A DNA stretch of 64,000 nt, taken from positions 49,945-113,944 of the forward strand of contig NZ_CAMPHV010000017.1 of assembly GCF_946886105.1 (NCBI RefSeq), given 5' to 3'. The notes beneath the pieces are model-generated. The model had not been told where the DNA came from and did no database searches. It saw only the letters and a program-made list of their open reading frames with translations. Every line of letters begins with the position of its first letter. Position 1 is the stretch's first letter. Source of the stretch: an uncultured Pseudomonas sp. (GTDB lineage: Bacteria > Pseudomonadota > Gammaproteobacteria > Pseudomonadales > Pseudomonadaceae). Made by a program: the position numbers and the translations under genes. This document shows, piece after piece, positions 45,733-54,258 of the stretch.

Positions 45733-48700
45733 ATGGCGTACATAAGTGAAAGTAATGACGTAAAAGCAGAGAATCAAAGCCTGGCGATAGGGGGTAATGT
45801 GAATTCCCCTGTCACCGTTGTCTACCAGAACGGCCCAAGCCAGGCCGAGTTGGCCGCCGCATTAAAAATTGCGATAACAGACAGCGGACTGGTATCTGCA
45901 CTACCGAACACTAAGAAGGTCGAGTGGCATTCAGCTATTGAGCGGCTGATCGACGAGTACGCCAGCCAGCGAGAGCATGGACAAGTAAAAGTCATACAAG
46001 CCTTATTTGAGAGTCTTCTTGCAAACCAAGCAACCAATCTCACCGCACACCTGGTTTATAGGCTGAAAGCCAATATAGCGATCTGCCTGCACCTGCAAGG
46101 AATGAATGCCAAAGCGGCAGAATTAATGCACGAAGCGTGCAGTTACTCACCGGAGGAGCCAAGGGCGAAGGCAAACAAGGTTCTGGCCTATCTTCTGGAA
46201 AACAAGTCAGAACAGGCATATCGACTCGGCCTAGCCACATTAAAAGAGACACCGACCAACGAGACTGTCGCTGCATACGTTCTACAAGCAGCCAGAGTTA
46301 ATCAACAGTTGCCGGACCCACACTCGGAGTTTTGTGAGGAAATCAAAAGGGAGGCCATAGTCCAGGCTGCGCATATAGAGTTCCTGCAAAGTAAAGGAGA
46401 TATTGGCTGGCGGACGCTTGCAAGGTTAGCGCTTGATCGGCATCCCGAAGAAAGACATATAAGGGGCTTGGCTGCACAAAGCTACCTGGATGAAGTGGTG
46501 CAACACTACAACGCCAGAAGCATGATCTCCACAAATCAGAAAAGTCTGCTTCTCATAAACAAAGCGCAAGAAATATTCGAGTCGGAATGGCAGGAGCTGA
46601 AAGAAAGCGGCCGGGCTGTCCGCCCTTCGGACCACGCCAATTTATGCAACCTTCTGATTTGCCAAAACATCCTTAAAGATCGAATTAAAGCGAGCGAACT
46701 CTGCAGGTATCTTTTGGCTCATTGCGCAGATGACGGCCAATCCATGGAGCTTGTCGTTCAGTCTTCTCTTGATTTCGACCTGGACGATATTTTTAAAAAC
46801 TCCTTACCTCACTTAAAAACCGAGAGCCTTCGCCATAAGTATAAATTCGTCAAAAACGTACGAGACGCTGACTGGGCAGAGCTGGCAAAAATCCAGGACT
46901 ATAAGCTAAATAGAGCAGACCCAGATTTGAAACCTTCCATACGCATCGCTTGTTATCTAGCGCAGGCTGTGCTGCGTAAAGCAGAGGGAAAAAGAAAGCT
47001 TGAAAAATATTTGGCCGAGACCTCTCTGAACAAACGAGCGAGAACGCTTCTATTTGATCTTTCCATTAAAACCGAACTTCCAGCGATCATCCAAATCGCT
47101 TATGAGTACGGTATCGCTCAAGCCCCAAAAGAACGTGACCTCGATGAGCGTATTTTATTTTGCCGCATCGCGAAAAGAGTCTTCGATTGGCAAACGATCA
47201 TCGACCTGCTGCAAGCCAGCGTCCTCCCGGATGAGGATAGCGAAGGCGTTAGAATGCTTGCTTTGGCATACATCAACGAATCCCCGATCACAGAAGATGC
47301 CGTAAAATTTTTTGAGCATTTTGCAGTAAAAGGAACCGCAGAAAATTACCACCTTCTATTGTCCGGCCTGTTCCTCACGAAAAGGCAGGATTTTAAGAAT
47401 GCCAAGCTTACACTGACGCAATATTTCGAGCATGGCGGCCTAGATGCCAGCGCACTGCTTGCTTTGTCGGACATATGCCACTCAGAGAATGACACCGCTT
47501 TCATCGTTGAGTTATTGAACCGGCATAACCCCGAAGAGCTGGAGGGAACCCCCGAGCAAAAAATGCACTTGGCGAAGCTTATGATTTTGTATACCGATGC
47601 GAGCAAAGGCTTGTCTTATGGCTATCGAATCTATCAGCAAACCCCCAAAGCCGTCGCTATCGCATTAGCCTATGCGCATTTATTCCTGCTCGCCGAAAAT
47701 AAAATCGACATCGAAGCAACCGATACCGTCGCCGCATCCGTGTTTTTCATATTGGAAAGCAATGAAGGTGATTTAGTCGAACGACTCGTACCAGATAACG
47801 TCGAAGACCTATTGGAGCTGAGCCCTGATGAAGTCGACACACTCATAAAATTATCTCTTGGCATGAAGGTTGGGGATTCCTTTAGCAGAGAAGGAATACA
47901 CTCGAATACAACCTGGACCATTAAGGAGATACAGCACAAGTACTTGCGAACTTTCCAGTACATCTTCAGGGCGTTCGAGACCGAGTTCCCGGATGCCAAG
48001 GGACCGTGGGCCATGAAGATGGAAAAGAACGATATACGACCGATACTCGACTTTATCAAGAAAGCGGCGGAGCACGACGAATCCAGGTTCAGCGACTTGA
48101 CTCAGCGCAGAGTGCCTATTGAGATCATTGCGGCCATTTGGAAAAAAAAGGTCTCCCAGGTCGCAAGCATGATCAGAAAATATAGATCTGAGATCTTTAC
48201 ATGCTTAGGGCACATCGAGGAAAGGCATCGCGCCTATGAAATCCTTAAACATAATAGGGGCCGCGGTTTGGTCCTGGATACCTATACGGCTAGCGTAGCC
48301 GGGTTTATCGGCCTTCTCCCAATACTCCAGAAATTCTATGGCAGGGTATATATATCCGGCTCCACGATCACGGAACTCCGGCATCTTTCGGTGGAGATAA
48401 TCGGCGCTTTTGAGCATGAACTTTCACTGGATTGGTACAGTGATTCGTTCAGTAGGGGTGCAACCGACCCTGCGCAAATAATACTCAGCCCGGAGTCCAT
48501 TCAGGCTTGCATCGATGCGCTCAACGCGTGCTGCGAAGTCGTCACCTATGCGTTTCCAGCACGTATCGATCCGACCATTAGCCAAATATTCAAACTCACC
48601 GGTTCAACCCCCTTCGAGCCTTATTTCATTGCAAAAGAAAAGGACGCGATATTCGTTTCCGACGACGGTTTCTCACGGGAATACGCTAAAGCTTTGCATC

Positions 48701-49170
48701 AGGTGGAAAACAGCGCTTGGCTTCAGTCCGCCCTGGATGTAGCCGCAGAGACATTGGGCATGACGCTGGATGATTACAGTGGTTACATCATCTCTCTGGC
48801 GCAACACCGCCATAGCCATGTGAGCCTTAACTTCGAAGCCTTCGACCGGGTTTTTCAATTGGACTCAAGCGTTGAGCTTTATAAATTCCAAGCCGTTGCT
48901 CAATACATCGGCATCAAGAATTCCGACTTCAAAAGCCATTTCGAACTCACCAAACGTTTTCTGGCTCGTCATTGGGCAGGCAATAAATGTCCCGATCTCA
49001 AGATCATGAAAGCGACCGGGATCGTTCTGGAAAACTTCATCAGAATCCCTCAGTCGCTACATGTCATCCGACAGAACTTTAACATCCCCTCTCCCGCGCT
49101 CTCGACCTACATCTATGAGTGGATGCAGGGACACTTCCTGAATCCTCCAGGGCAATCCAGACCTAAATAG
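45733..49170 (+). CDS. large helical-repeat protein with GreA/B-C-like and PIN nuclease-like domains
   Basis: A 1145-residue cytoplasmic protein. Residues ~10-30 hold the motif shared with the upstream protein (VKAENQSLAIGGNVNSPVTV). Residues ~60-690 are all-helical, TPR-like repeats. Residues ~695-745 resemble the GreA/GreB C-terminal fold (LGMKVGDSFS...TWTIKEI). The C-terminal region looks like a PIN ribonuclease: Asp849 in LVLDTYT, Glu881 in STITELR and Asp977-Asp978 in IFVSDDGFSREYA. The predicted mechanism is a sensor repeat controlling RNA cleavage, as in conflict systems. GC is clearly lower than in neighbours. A TTG at 45718 is an alternative start. Confidence 0.8.
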   Translation: MAYISESNDVKAENQSLAIGGNVNSPVTVVYQNGPSQAELAAALKIAITDSGLVSALPNTKKVEWHSAIERLIDEYASQREHGQVKVIQALFESLLANQATNLTAHLVYRLKANIAICLHLQGMNAKAAELMHEACSYSPEEPRAKANKVLAYLLENKSEQAYRLGLATLKETPTNETVAAYVLQAARVNQQLPDPHSEFCEEIKREAIVQAAHIEFLQSKGDIGWRTLARLALDRHPEERHIRGLAAQSYLDEVVQHYNARSMISTNQKSLLLINKAQEIFESEWQELKESGRAVRPSDHANLCNLLICQNILKDRIKASELCRYLLAHCADDGQSMELVVQSSLDFDLDDIFKNSLPHLKTESLRHKYKFVKNVRDADWAELAKIQDYKLNRADPDLKPSIRIACYLAQAVLRKAEGKRKLEKYLAETSLNKRARTLLFDLSIKTELPAIIQIAYEYGIAQAPKERDLDERILFCRIAKRVFDWQTIIDLLQASVLPDEDSEGVRMLALAYINESPITEDAVKFFEHFAVKGTAENYHLLLSGLFLTKRQDFKNAKLTLTQYFEHGGLDASALLALSDICHSENDTAFIVELLNRHNPEELEGTPEQKMHLAKLMILYTDASKGLSYGYRIYQQTPKAVAIALAYAHLFLLAENKIDIEATDTVAASVFFILESNEGDLVERLVPDNVEDLLELSPDEVDTLIKLSLGMKVGDSFSREGIHSNTTWTIKEIQHKYLRTFQYIFRAFETEFPDAKGPWAMKMEKNDIRPILDFIKKAAEHDESRFSDLTQRRVPIEIIAAIWKKKVSQVASMIRKYRSEIFTCLGHIEERHRAYEILKHNRGRGLVLDTYTASVAGFIGLLPILQKFYGRVYISGSTITELRHLSVEIIGAFEHELSLDWYSDSFSRGATDPAQIILSPESIQACIDALNACCEVVTYAFPARIDPTISQIFKLTGSTPFEPYFIAKEKDAIFVSDDGFSREYAKALHQVENSAWLQSALDVAAETLGMTLDDYSGYIISLAQHRHSHVSLNFEAFDRVFQLDSSVELYKFQAVAQYIGIKNSDFKSHFELTKRFLARHWAGNKCPDLKIMKATGIVLENFIRIPQSLHVIRQNFNIPSPALSTYIYEWMQGHFLNPPGQSRPK

Positions 49171-49226
49171 ACAGTTCGATTTTGCTACCCATTGAACAAC
49201 ACCGGACGATGGTTTTATCAATAAAA

Positions 49227-49247
49227 ACGCCGGCGCGAAGCCGGCGT
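49227..49247 (-). terminator. rho-independent terminator of the TRAP binding-protein gene
   Basis: On the minus strand ACGCCGGC-TTCGC-GCCGGCGT is followed by TTTTTAT: an eight-base perfect stem and a T run, 18 bases beyond the stop at 49265. It also closes the accessory block on its right side. Confidence 0.85.
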
Positions 49248-49264
49248 CTTAAATGGGCTGAACA

Positions 49265-50365
49265 TCAACCGCGGATATTGTAGATATCCTTCTCGTTGAG
49301 TTCGGCGTACTCGAACATACGCTTCAGGTAGGCCTTCTGCTGTTCCCACACCTTGCTCGCGACCGGGTCGGCGGCGGCGCTGGTGTCGACCACTTCGGCC
49401 GCCACTTCCTTGAGCTTGGCCAGTACTTCGTCAGGCAGGCGGCGGACTTCCACGCCTTCCGCCTTGAGCTGCTCCAGCGCTTCCATGTTCTTGGCGTTGT
49501 AATCGTCGAGCATGTCGCCGTTCACATCGCGTGCCGCCGCGCGGACGATCGCTTGCAGGTCGGCCGGCAGGGTTTCCCAGGCCTTCAGGTTGATGTCCAG
49601 CTCGAAGGTGACGTTCGGCTCTTGCCAACCCGGGGTGTAGTAGTACTTGGCGGCTTTGTGCAGGCCCAGGGCCTGGTCATTGTATGGCCCGATCCACTCG
49701 GTGGCGTCGATCGCACCGGTCTGCAGTGCGGTGAAAATCTCGCCCGCCGGCATGTTGACCACGGTGCCGCCCATCTTGGTCAGCACTTCGCCGCCGAGGC
49801 CCGGGGTACGCATTTTCAGGCCCTGGAAATCTTCGACGCTGTTGATTTCCTTGTTGAACCAGCCCGCAGTCTGTACGCCGGTGGAACCGCATGCCATCGG
49901 CAATACACCGAAGGGTTTGTAAACTTCCTCCCAGAGTTGCATACCGCCGCCACGGTGCAACCAGGCGTTCATTTCCTGAGCGTTGGGGCCGAATGGCGAG
50001 GCGCAGAAGAATTGCGCCGCGGGTACCTTACCCTTCCAGTAATACGGAGCACCGTGGCCCATTTCGGCAGTGCCGCGGGACACAGCATCGAACACTTCCA
50101 GGGCGGGCACCAGCTCGCCGGCAGCGTAAATTTTGACCTTGAGACGGCCATTGCTCATCGTTTCGACCAATTTAGCGAAGCGTTCGGCCCCCACACCGAC
50201 ACCTGGGAAATTCTTCGGCCAAGAGGTGACCATTTTCCAGTTGAAGGTTTGAGCACCCGCACCCTCTTGGGGCTTGGCTGCGGTTTCAGCCTTGTCTTTG
50301 CAACCGGCCAAGGCCGTAGCTGCAAGGCCTACGCCCGCTGCTGCGAGAATTTGACGACGTTTCAT
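49265..50365 (-). CDS. TRAP transporter periplasmic binding protein (DctP family, TakP-like)
   Basis: A 366-residue binding protein with a basic MKRRQ start and a hydrophobic signal ending in a lipobox (LAGC, Cys22), so probably a lipoprotein. The mature part, WKMVTSWPKNFPGVGVGAERFA and TGAIDATEWIGPYND, resembles the 2-oxo-acid-binding TRAP proteins such as TakP rather than the C4-dicarboxylate DctP of E. coli. It is divergent from its membrane subunits at 50554. The A-rich motif AACAACAACAAGGA overlaps its ribosome site. Confidence 0.92.
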   Translation of the reverse strand: MKRRQILAAAGVGLAATALAGCKDKAETAAKPQEGAGAQTFNWKMVTSWPKNFPGVGVGAERFAKLVETMSNGRLKVKIYAAGELVPALEVFDAVSRGTAEMGHGAPYYWKGKVPAAQFFCASPFGPNAQEMNAWLHRGGGMQLWEEVYKPFGVLPMACGSTGVQTAGWFNKEINSVEDFQGLKMRTPGLGGEVLTKMGGTVVNMPAGEIFTALQTGAIDATEWIGPYNDQALGLHKAAKYYYTPGWQEPNVTFELDINLKAWETLPADLQAIVRAAARDVNGDMLDDYNAKNMEALEQLKAEGVEVRRLPDEVLAKLKEVAAEVVDTSAAADPVASKVWEQQKAYLKRMFEYAELNEKDIYNIRG

Positions 50366-50370
50366 GTAAT

Positions 50371-50387
50371 GGTTCCTTGTTGTTGTT
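50371..50387 (-). promoter_or_regulatory. Crc/Hfq-type A-rich motif at the TRAP binding-protein start
   Basis: The minus strand reads AACAACAACAAGGAACC, matching the AANAANAA catabolite-activity pattern and including the ribosome site, six bases before the start codon. In Pseudomonas, Hfq with Crc represses translation at such motifs when preferred carbon sources are present. Confidence 0.65.
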
Positions 50388-50464
50388 AAGGGTCTGAGCA
50401 CTGGGATCGCCAGCAATCAGCTAATACTGACTATCATAGGCACCCACATCCCTCAAGCGCAGTG

Positions 50465-50478
50465 ACTACGTACGTAGT
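50465..50478. promoter_or_regulatory. perfect palindrome ACTACGTACGTAGT between divergent TRAP genes
   Basis: A 14-base perfect palindrome roughly midway between the divergent starts at 50365 and 50554, as expected for a shared operator. No regulator gene is adjacent in the window. Confidence 0.5.
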
Positions 50479-50536
50479 ATTGCGAGTTGCGAGGCGTTTT
50501 ACCCGACTCCTAGAATCCCAGGCCTTCTTGGCTCAT

Positions 50537-50547
50537 AACAACAAGGA
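50537..50547 (+). promoter_or_regulatory. Crc/Hfq-type A-rich motif at the TRAP small-permease start
   Basis: AACAACAAGGA merges an AANAANAA motif with the ribosome site, six bases before the ATG at 50554. It mirrors the motif at the divergent binding-protein gene, so both halves of the transporter could be repressed together. Confidence 0.6.
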
Positions 50548-50553
50548 TCTGCC

Positions 50554-51099
50554 ATGACGACATCCTCCCCTCCTTTGCTGAGCCTCGCTCACTTCATCGA
50601 CTCGATAAATTCCGGGCTGGGTAAAGCCTGCGCTTGGCTGACGCTGTTTCTCGTAACCGGCACCTCGATAGTGGTGGTGTTGCGCTACGGCTTCGGCATC
50701 GGCGCCACCGCCCTGCAAGAAGCCGTGCTCTACGCCCACGCACTGGTGTTCATGGGCGCTGCGGCCTGGGTGCTGCAACGCAACGGCCATGTCCGCGTGG
50801 ATATTTTCTACCAGAAGTTCAGCGGTCGCCGGCAAGCCCTGGTGGACGCTATGGGCACCCTGCTGTTTCTGCTGCCGGTGTGCCTATTCCTCGGTTGGGC
50901 CAGCTGGGATTACGTCAGTAATTCCTGGGCAACCCTGGAAGCCTCCAGCGAATCGGGCGGCCTGACATTCGTGTACCTGCAGAAGAGCATCATTCTGGTA
51001 CTGGTCGTCAGCCTGGTGTTGCAAGGCATCGCCGACTTGATCAAAGCCGCTTACATCATGACCGGCCGCCTGTCCGCACCGGAGGTGAAGCATGGTTGA
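50554..51099 (+). CDS. TRAP transporter small permease (DctQ type)
   Basis: A 181-residue inner-membrane protein with four membrane segments (about 28-48, 60-80, 105-128, 145-168), the DctQ pattern, including LQEAVLYAHALVFMGAAAWVLQRNGHVRVDIFY. It supports the DctM channel. The next gene starts eight bases before its stop, implying translational coupling. Confidence 0.94.
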   Translation: MTTSSPPLLSLAHFIDSINSGLGKACAWLTLFLVTGTSIVVVLRYGFGIGATALQEAVLYAHALVFMGAAAWVLQRNGHVRVDIFYQKFSGRRQALVDAMGTLLFLLPVCLFLGWASWDYVSNSWATLEASSESGGLTFVYLQKSIILVLVVSLVLQGIADLIKAAYIMTGRLSAPEVKHG

Positions 51100-52468
51100 G
51101 TTAATGGCGATTCTGCTGTTCGTCTGCATCTGCGCAGCATTGATGGCCGGTTACCCGGTCGCCTTCACCCTCGGCGGCGTGTCCTTGGTCTTCGCCGGTA
51201 TCGGCATCGTGACCGGTACCTTCGATGCCGGATACCTCAGTGCCCTGCCCAACCGCCTGTTCGGCATCATGAACAACCAGACCATGCTGGCAGTGCCATT
51301 GTTCGTCTTTATGGGCGTGATGTTGGAGAAGTCGCGGGTCGCCGAAGACCTGCTCGAATCCATGTCGCGACTGTTCGGCACCCTGCGTGGCGGCCTGGCG
51401 ATTTCCGTATGCGTGGTCGGCGCCTTGCTGGCCGCCTCGACCGGCATCGTCGGCGCTACTGTGGTGACCATGGGTCTGCTGGCTTTACCGACCATGCTGC
51501 GGCGCGGCTATGATCCGGCGATCGCCACCGGCACCCTGGCCGCGACCGGCACCTTGGGCCAGATCATCCCGCCGTCGATCGTGCTGGTGCTGCTCGGCGA
51601 CGTGATGTCCAGCGCCTATCAGCAGGCGCAGCTGAAAATGGGCATCTTCTCGCCGAAGACCGTCTCGGTCGGCGACTTGTTCGTCGGCGCCTTGATCCCC
51701 GGCCTGTTGCTGGTGGGGCTGTATATCCTCTACATAATCGGCGTAGCGATCTTCCAGCCGAAGAAGTTGCCGGCGCTGCCCCAGGAAGAACTCGGCCCCA
51801 TCGAGTGGAACAAGCTGATCAACGCCCTGGTGCCGCCACTGTTGCTGATCGGTGCGGTACTCGGCTCGATCCTCGCCGGGTACGCCACGCCTACCGAGGC
51901 GGCGGCATTGGGTGCGCTGGGCGCCATGGTGCTGGCCTTGTACAAACGTAAGCTGAACTTCGCCCAACTGCGCGAAGTGGCCTACGGCACCACCGAAATC
52001 AGCGCCATGGTGTTCATGATCCTGATCGGCGCCTCGCTGTTCTCCCTGGTGTTCCGCGGCTTCGGCGGCGAGGCGATGATCGAGGACATCTTCGCCCAGT
52101 TGCCCGGCGGCGTGCTCGGCGCCTTCTTCCTGGTGATGCTGGTGATCTTCCTGCTCGGCTTTATCCTCGATTTCATCGAGATCACCTTCGTGGTGGTGCC
52201 GATCGTCGGGCCGGTATTGCTGGCCATGGGGCTGGACCCGGTATGGCTCGGGGTGATGATCGCCCTGAACCTGCAGACCTCCTTCCTCACCCCACCGTTC
52301 GGTTTCGCCTTGTTCTACCTGCGCGGCGTCACCCCGCCGTCGGTAGCGACCAGCACCATCTACAAAGGCGTGGTGCCATTTATCCTGATTCAGCTGCTCC
52401 TGCTGGTCATCGCCTACCAGTTCCCCGGGCTGATCACCTGGCTGCCTGAGCAGGTATACGGCAAGTAA
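51092..52468 (+). CDS. TRAP transporter large permease (DctM type)
   Basis: A 458-residue polytopic protein with about twelve membrane segments that forms the sodium-driven channel for the TRAP system. Recognisable motifs are NQTMLAVPLFVFMGVMLEKSRVAEDL, ASTGIVGATVVTMGLLALPTML, GTLGQIIPPSIVLVLLGD and FGFALFYLRGVTPP. With the binding protein at 49265 and the small permease it makes a complete transporter, probably for 2-oxo acids or similar carboxylates. Confidence 0.95.
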   Translation: MVELMAILLFVCICAALMAGYPVAFTLGGVSLVFAGIGIVTGTFDAGYLSALPNRLFGIMNNQTMLAVPLFVFMGVMLEKSRVAEDLLESMSRLFGTLRGGLAISVCVVGALLAASTGIVGATVVTMGLLALPTMLRRGYDPAIATGTLAATGTLGQIIPPSIVLVLLGDVMSSAYQQAQLKMGIFSPKTVSVGDLFVGALIPGLLLVGLYILYIIGVAIFQPKKLPALPQEELGPIEWNKLINALVPPLLLIGAVLGSILAGYATPTEAAALGALGAMVLALYKRKLNFAQLREVAYGTTEISAMVFMILIGASLFSLVFRGFGGEAMIEDIFAQLPGGVLGAFFLVMLVIFLLGFILDFIEITFVVVPIVGPVLLAMGLDPVWLGVMIALNLQTSFLTPPFGFALFYLRGVTPPSVATSTIYKGVVPFILIQLLLLVIAYQFPGLITWLPEQVYGK

Positions 52469-52478
52469 CACCCCGAAC

Positions 52479-52505
52479 GCCCCGGCGCCTGCACCGCGCC
52501 GGGGC
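52479..52505 (+). terminator. hairpin after the TRAP operon
   Basis: GCCCCGGCGC and GCGCCGGGGC form a perfect ten-base stem around a seven-base loop, ten bases beyond the permease stop. There is no T run, so termination may be partial. Confidence 0.6.
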
Positions 52506-52860
52506 ATCCCTCAACGGTATTCGCACCGCGGCCAGCGCGGTCGGCGAAGCCTTGCCCGCAAAACGTCGGTGGGCACCCGGTTGTAAAGCGCATCGCGGCC
52601 TTCAGACCGTGACGCGCCCAGTGCAATGCGCTGCCGTGCCCCTGGCTCGGCCATAACAACAAAAGCTGTCGAGGTCTTCCATGTCGCTCACGCTTACCAA
52701 TCCGCTTCGCACTCTTGCCTCTCGCCTGTCGGTAACGCCTTTACGGCGAAGTCCGCCGACCTAGTTCATCGCTCGCTCCGCTAGCTATCTCAATCGCCCG
52801 GCGCCGCTTCGCGCAACGCCAGGGCAGCGGGAGCGCGCCCACGAATTCGGTTCGTAGCCT
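52506..52860. other. intergenic region between TRAP operon and OprD porin, with a possible gene remnant
   Basis: No full gene is visible. A 27-codon frame (52681-52764, MSLTLTNPLRTLASRLSVTP...) has a good ribosome site (GAGG) and an AACAACAAAA motif (52655-52664) like those of the TRAP genes, suggesting the start of a gene whose body was lost. The remaining part should contain the promoter of the porin at 52910. Confidence 0.45.
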
Positions 52861-52909
52861 TTTACGCGCCGATGCAGCAACACCCATAAAAACACTGGAG
52901 AAAATCACA
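52861..52909 (+). promoter_or_regulatory. conserved oprD leader (copy 2)
   Basis: Contains CGATGCAGCAACACCCATAAAAA-CACTGGAGAAAA directly before the start codon, closely matching the leader of the truncated porin at the left edge. It carries the GGAGAAA ribosome site. Confidence 0.6.
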
Positions 52910-54172
52910 ATGAAAAAAACCTCCCTTGCATTGGCTGTCGCAGCCGGCACATTCGGCGTGTCGTTGATGGCTCAAGCTGAATTCATCAAAGACAGCACGG
53001 CCAGCATCGAAGCGCGTAACTTCTATTTCAACCGCGACTTCCGCCAGGCCGATACCCCCACCCCGTCCCAGGCCAAGTCGGAAGAATGGGCACAGGGCTT
53101 TCTGCTGCGTCTGGAATCCGGTTACACCGAGGGCACCGTGGGCTTCGGCGTCGATGCCCTGGGCACTTTCGGCTTCAAACTGGATTCCGGTGACGGTACC
53201 GCCGGCAGCGGCCTGCTGGTTCCCGATCGTGAGTCGGGCGGTTCCCAGGACAACTACGGCGACCTCGGCCTGGCCGCCAAGGCCAAGGTCTCCGAGACCG
53301 TGCTCAAAGTCGGCTCGCTGCAACTGAAGAATATGGCCATCGGCTCCAGCGATGGCCGCCTGCTGCCGCAGGTATTCAGCGGCGGCCAGCTGGTCTCCAA
53401 GGACATCGCCGGCTTGACCCTCGACGCCGGTTACCTGGATGAGGTCAATCATCGCAATTCCGGCGACTTCGAAGGCCTGACCATGACCTCTGGCGGCAGG
53501 CGCGGAATCGCCTTCGAAGACGGCAACCAAAGCAGCAACTTCGTCTTCGCTGGCGGCACCTACAAGTTCAGCGACAGCCTGACCGGCGGTTACTACTACA
53601 GCAACCTGGAAGACCTGTATAAGCAGCACTCCTTCAACCTGGTGCACGTGCTGCCGCTGGGCGACAAGCAATCGCTGAAGACCGACGTGCGCTATGCGCG
53701 CTCCACCGACGACGGTCACAGCAATGTCGACAACAAGGCTTTCGGTGCGATGGTCACCTATGCCCTGAGCGGTCATAGCTTCGGCCTCGGTTACCAGAGC
53801 ATGAGCGGCGATACCGGCGCGGCCTATGTCAACGGCACCGATCCGTTCCTGGTCAACTACGTGCAGATCAGCGACTTCGCCAACAAGGACGAAAAATCGT
53901 GGCAGGCGCGTTACGACTTCAACTTCGCCTCGATCGGCATCCCCGGCCTGACCTTTATGACCCGTTACCTGACCGGTGACAATGTCGACCTGGGTACCAA
54001 TGTTAGTGACGGCAAAGAGTGGGAGCGCGACATGGACCTCGCCTATGTGGTCCAGAGCGGCCCGCTGAAGAACCTCGGCCTGAAATGGCGCAATGCGACG
54101 GTGCGCTCGAACTTCACCAACGACATCGATGAGAACCGCCTGATCCTCAGCTATACCCTGCCGCTGTTGTAA
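52910..54172 (+). CDS. OprD-family outer-membrane porin
   Basis: A complete 420-residue OprD-type porin: signal peptide (1-~23, cleaved at AQA-E), the EARNFYFNRDFRQ segment, alternating barrel strands, and the C-terminal strand ending LSYTLPLL. The sequence between residues 130 and 160 (FSGGQLVSKDIAGLTLDAGYLDEVNHRNS) fits the OpdK/OccK-like branch that transports carboxylates. Being next to a TRAP transporter suggests a matching outer-membrane route. It is a close paralogue of the porin at 1-491. Confidence 0.95.
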   Translation: MKKTSLALAVAAGTFGVSLMAQAEFIKDSTASIEARNFYFNRDFRQADTPTPSQAKSEEWAQGFLLRLESGYTEGTVGFGVDALGTFGFKLDSGDGTAGSGLLVPDRESGGSQDNYGDLGLAAKAKVSETVLKVGSLQLKNMAIGSSDGRLLPQVFSGGQLVSKDIAGLTLDAGYLDEVNHRNSGDFEGLTMTSGGRRGIAFEDGNQSSNFVFAGGTYKFSDSLTGGYYYSNLEDLYKQHSFNLVHVLPLGDKQSLKTDVRYARSTDDGHSNVDNKAFGAMVTYALSGHSFGLGYQSMSGDTGAAYVNGTDPFLVNYVQISDFANKDEKSWQARYDFNFASIGIPGLTFMTRYLTGDNVDLGTNVSDGKEWERDMDLAYVVQSGPLKNLGLKWRNATVRSNFTNDIDENRLILSYTLPLL

Positions 54173-54231
54173 GACCACAACAGTCGCGCGCCGCCGATCT
54201 GTTGCATCCATTTCGGCGGCGTTAAAACCTT

Positions 54232-54258
54232 AGCCCGGACCACGCTCCGGGCTTTTTT
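54232..54258 (+). terminator. rho-independent terminator of the OprD porin
   Basis: AGCCCGG and CCGGGCT form a seven-base stem around an eight-base loop, followed by a run of six T. It lies about 60 bases beyond the porin stop. Confidence 0.88.
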
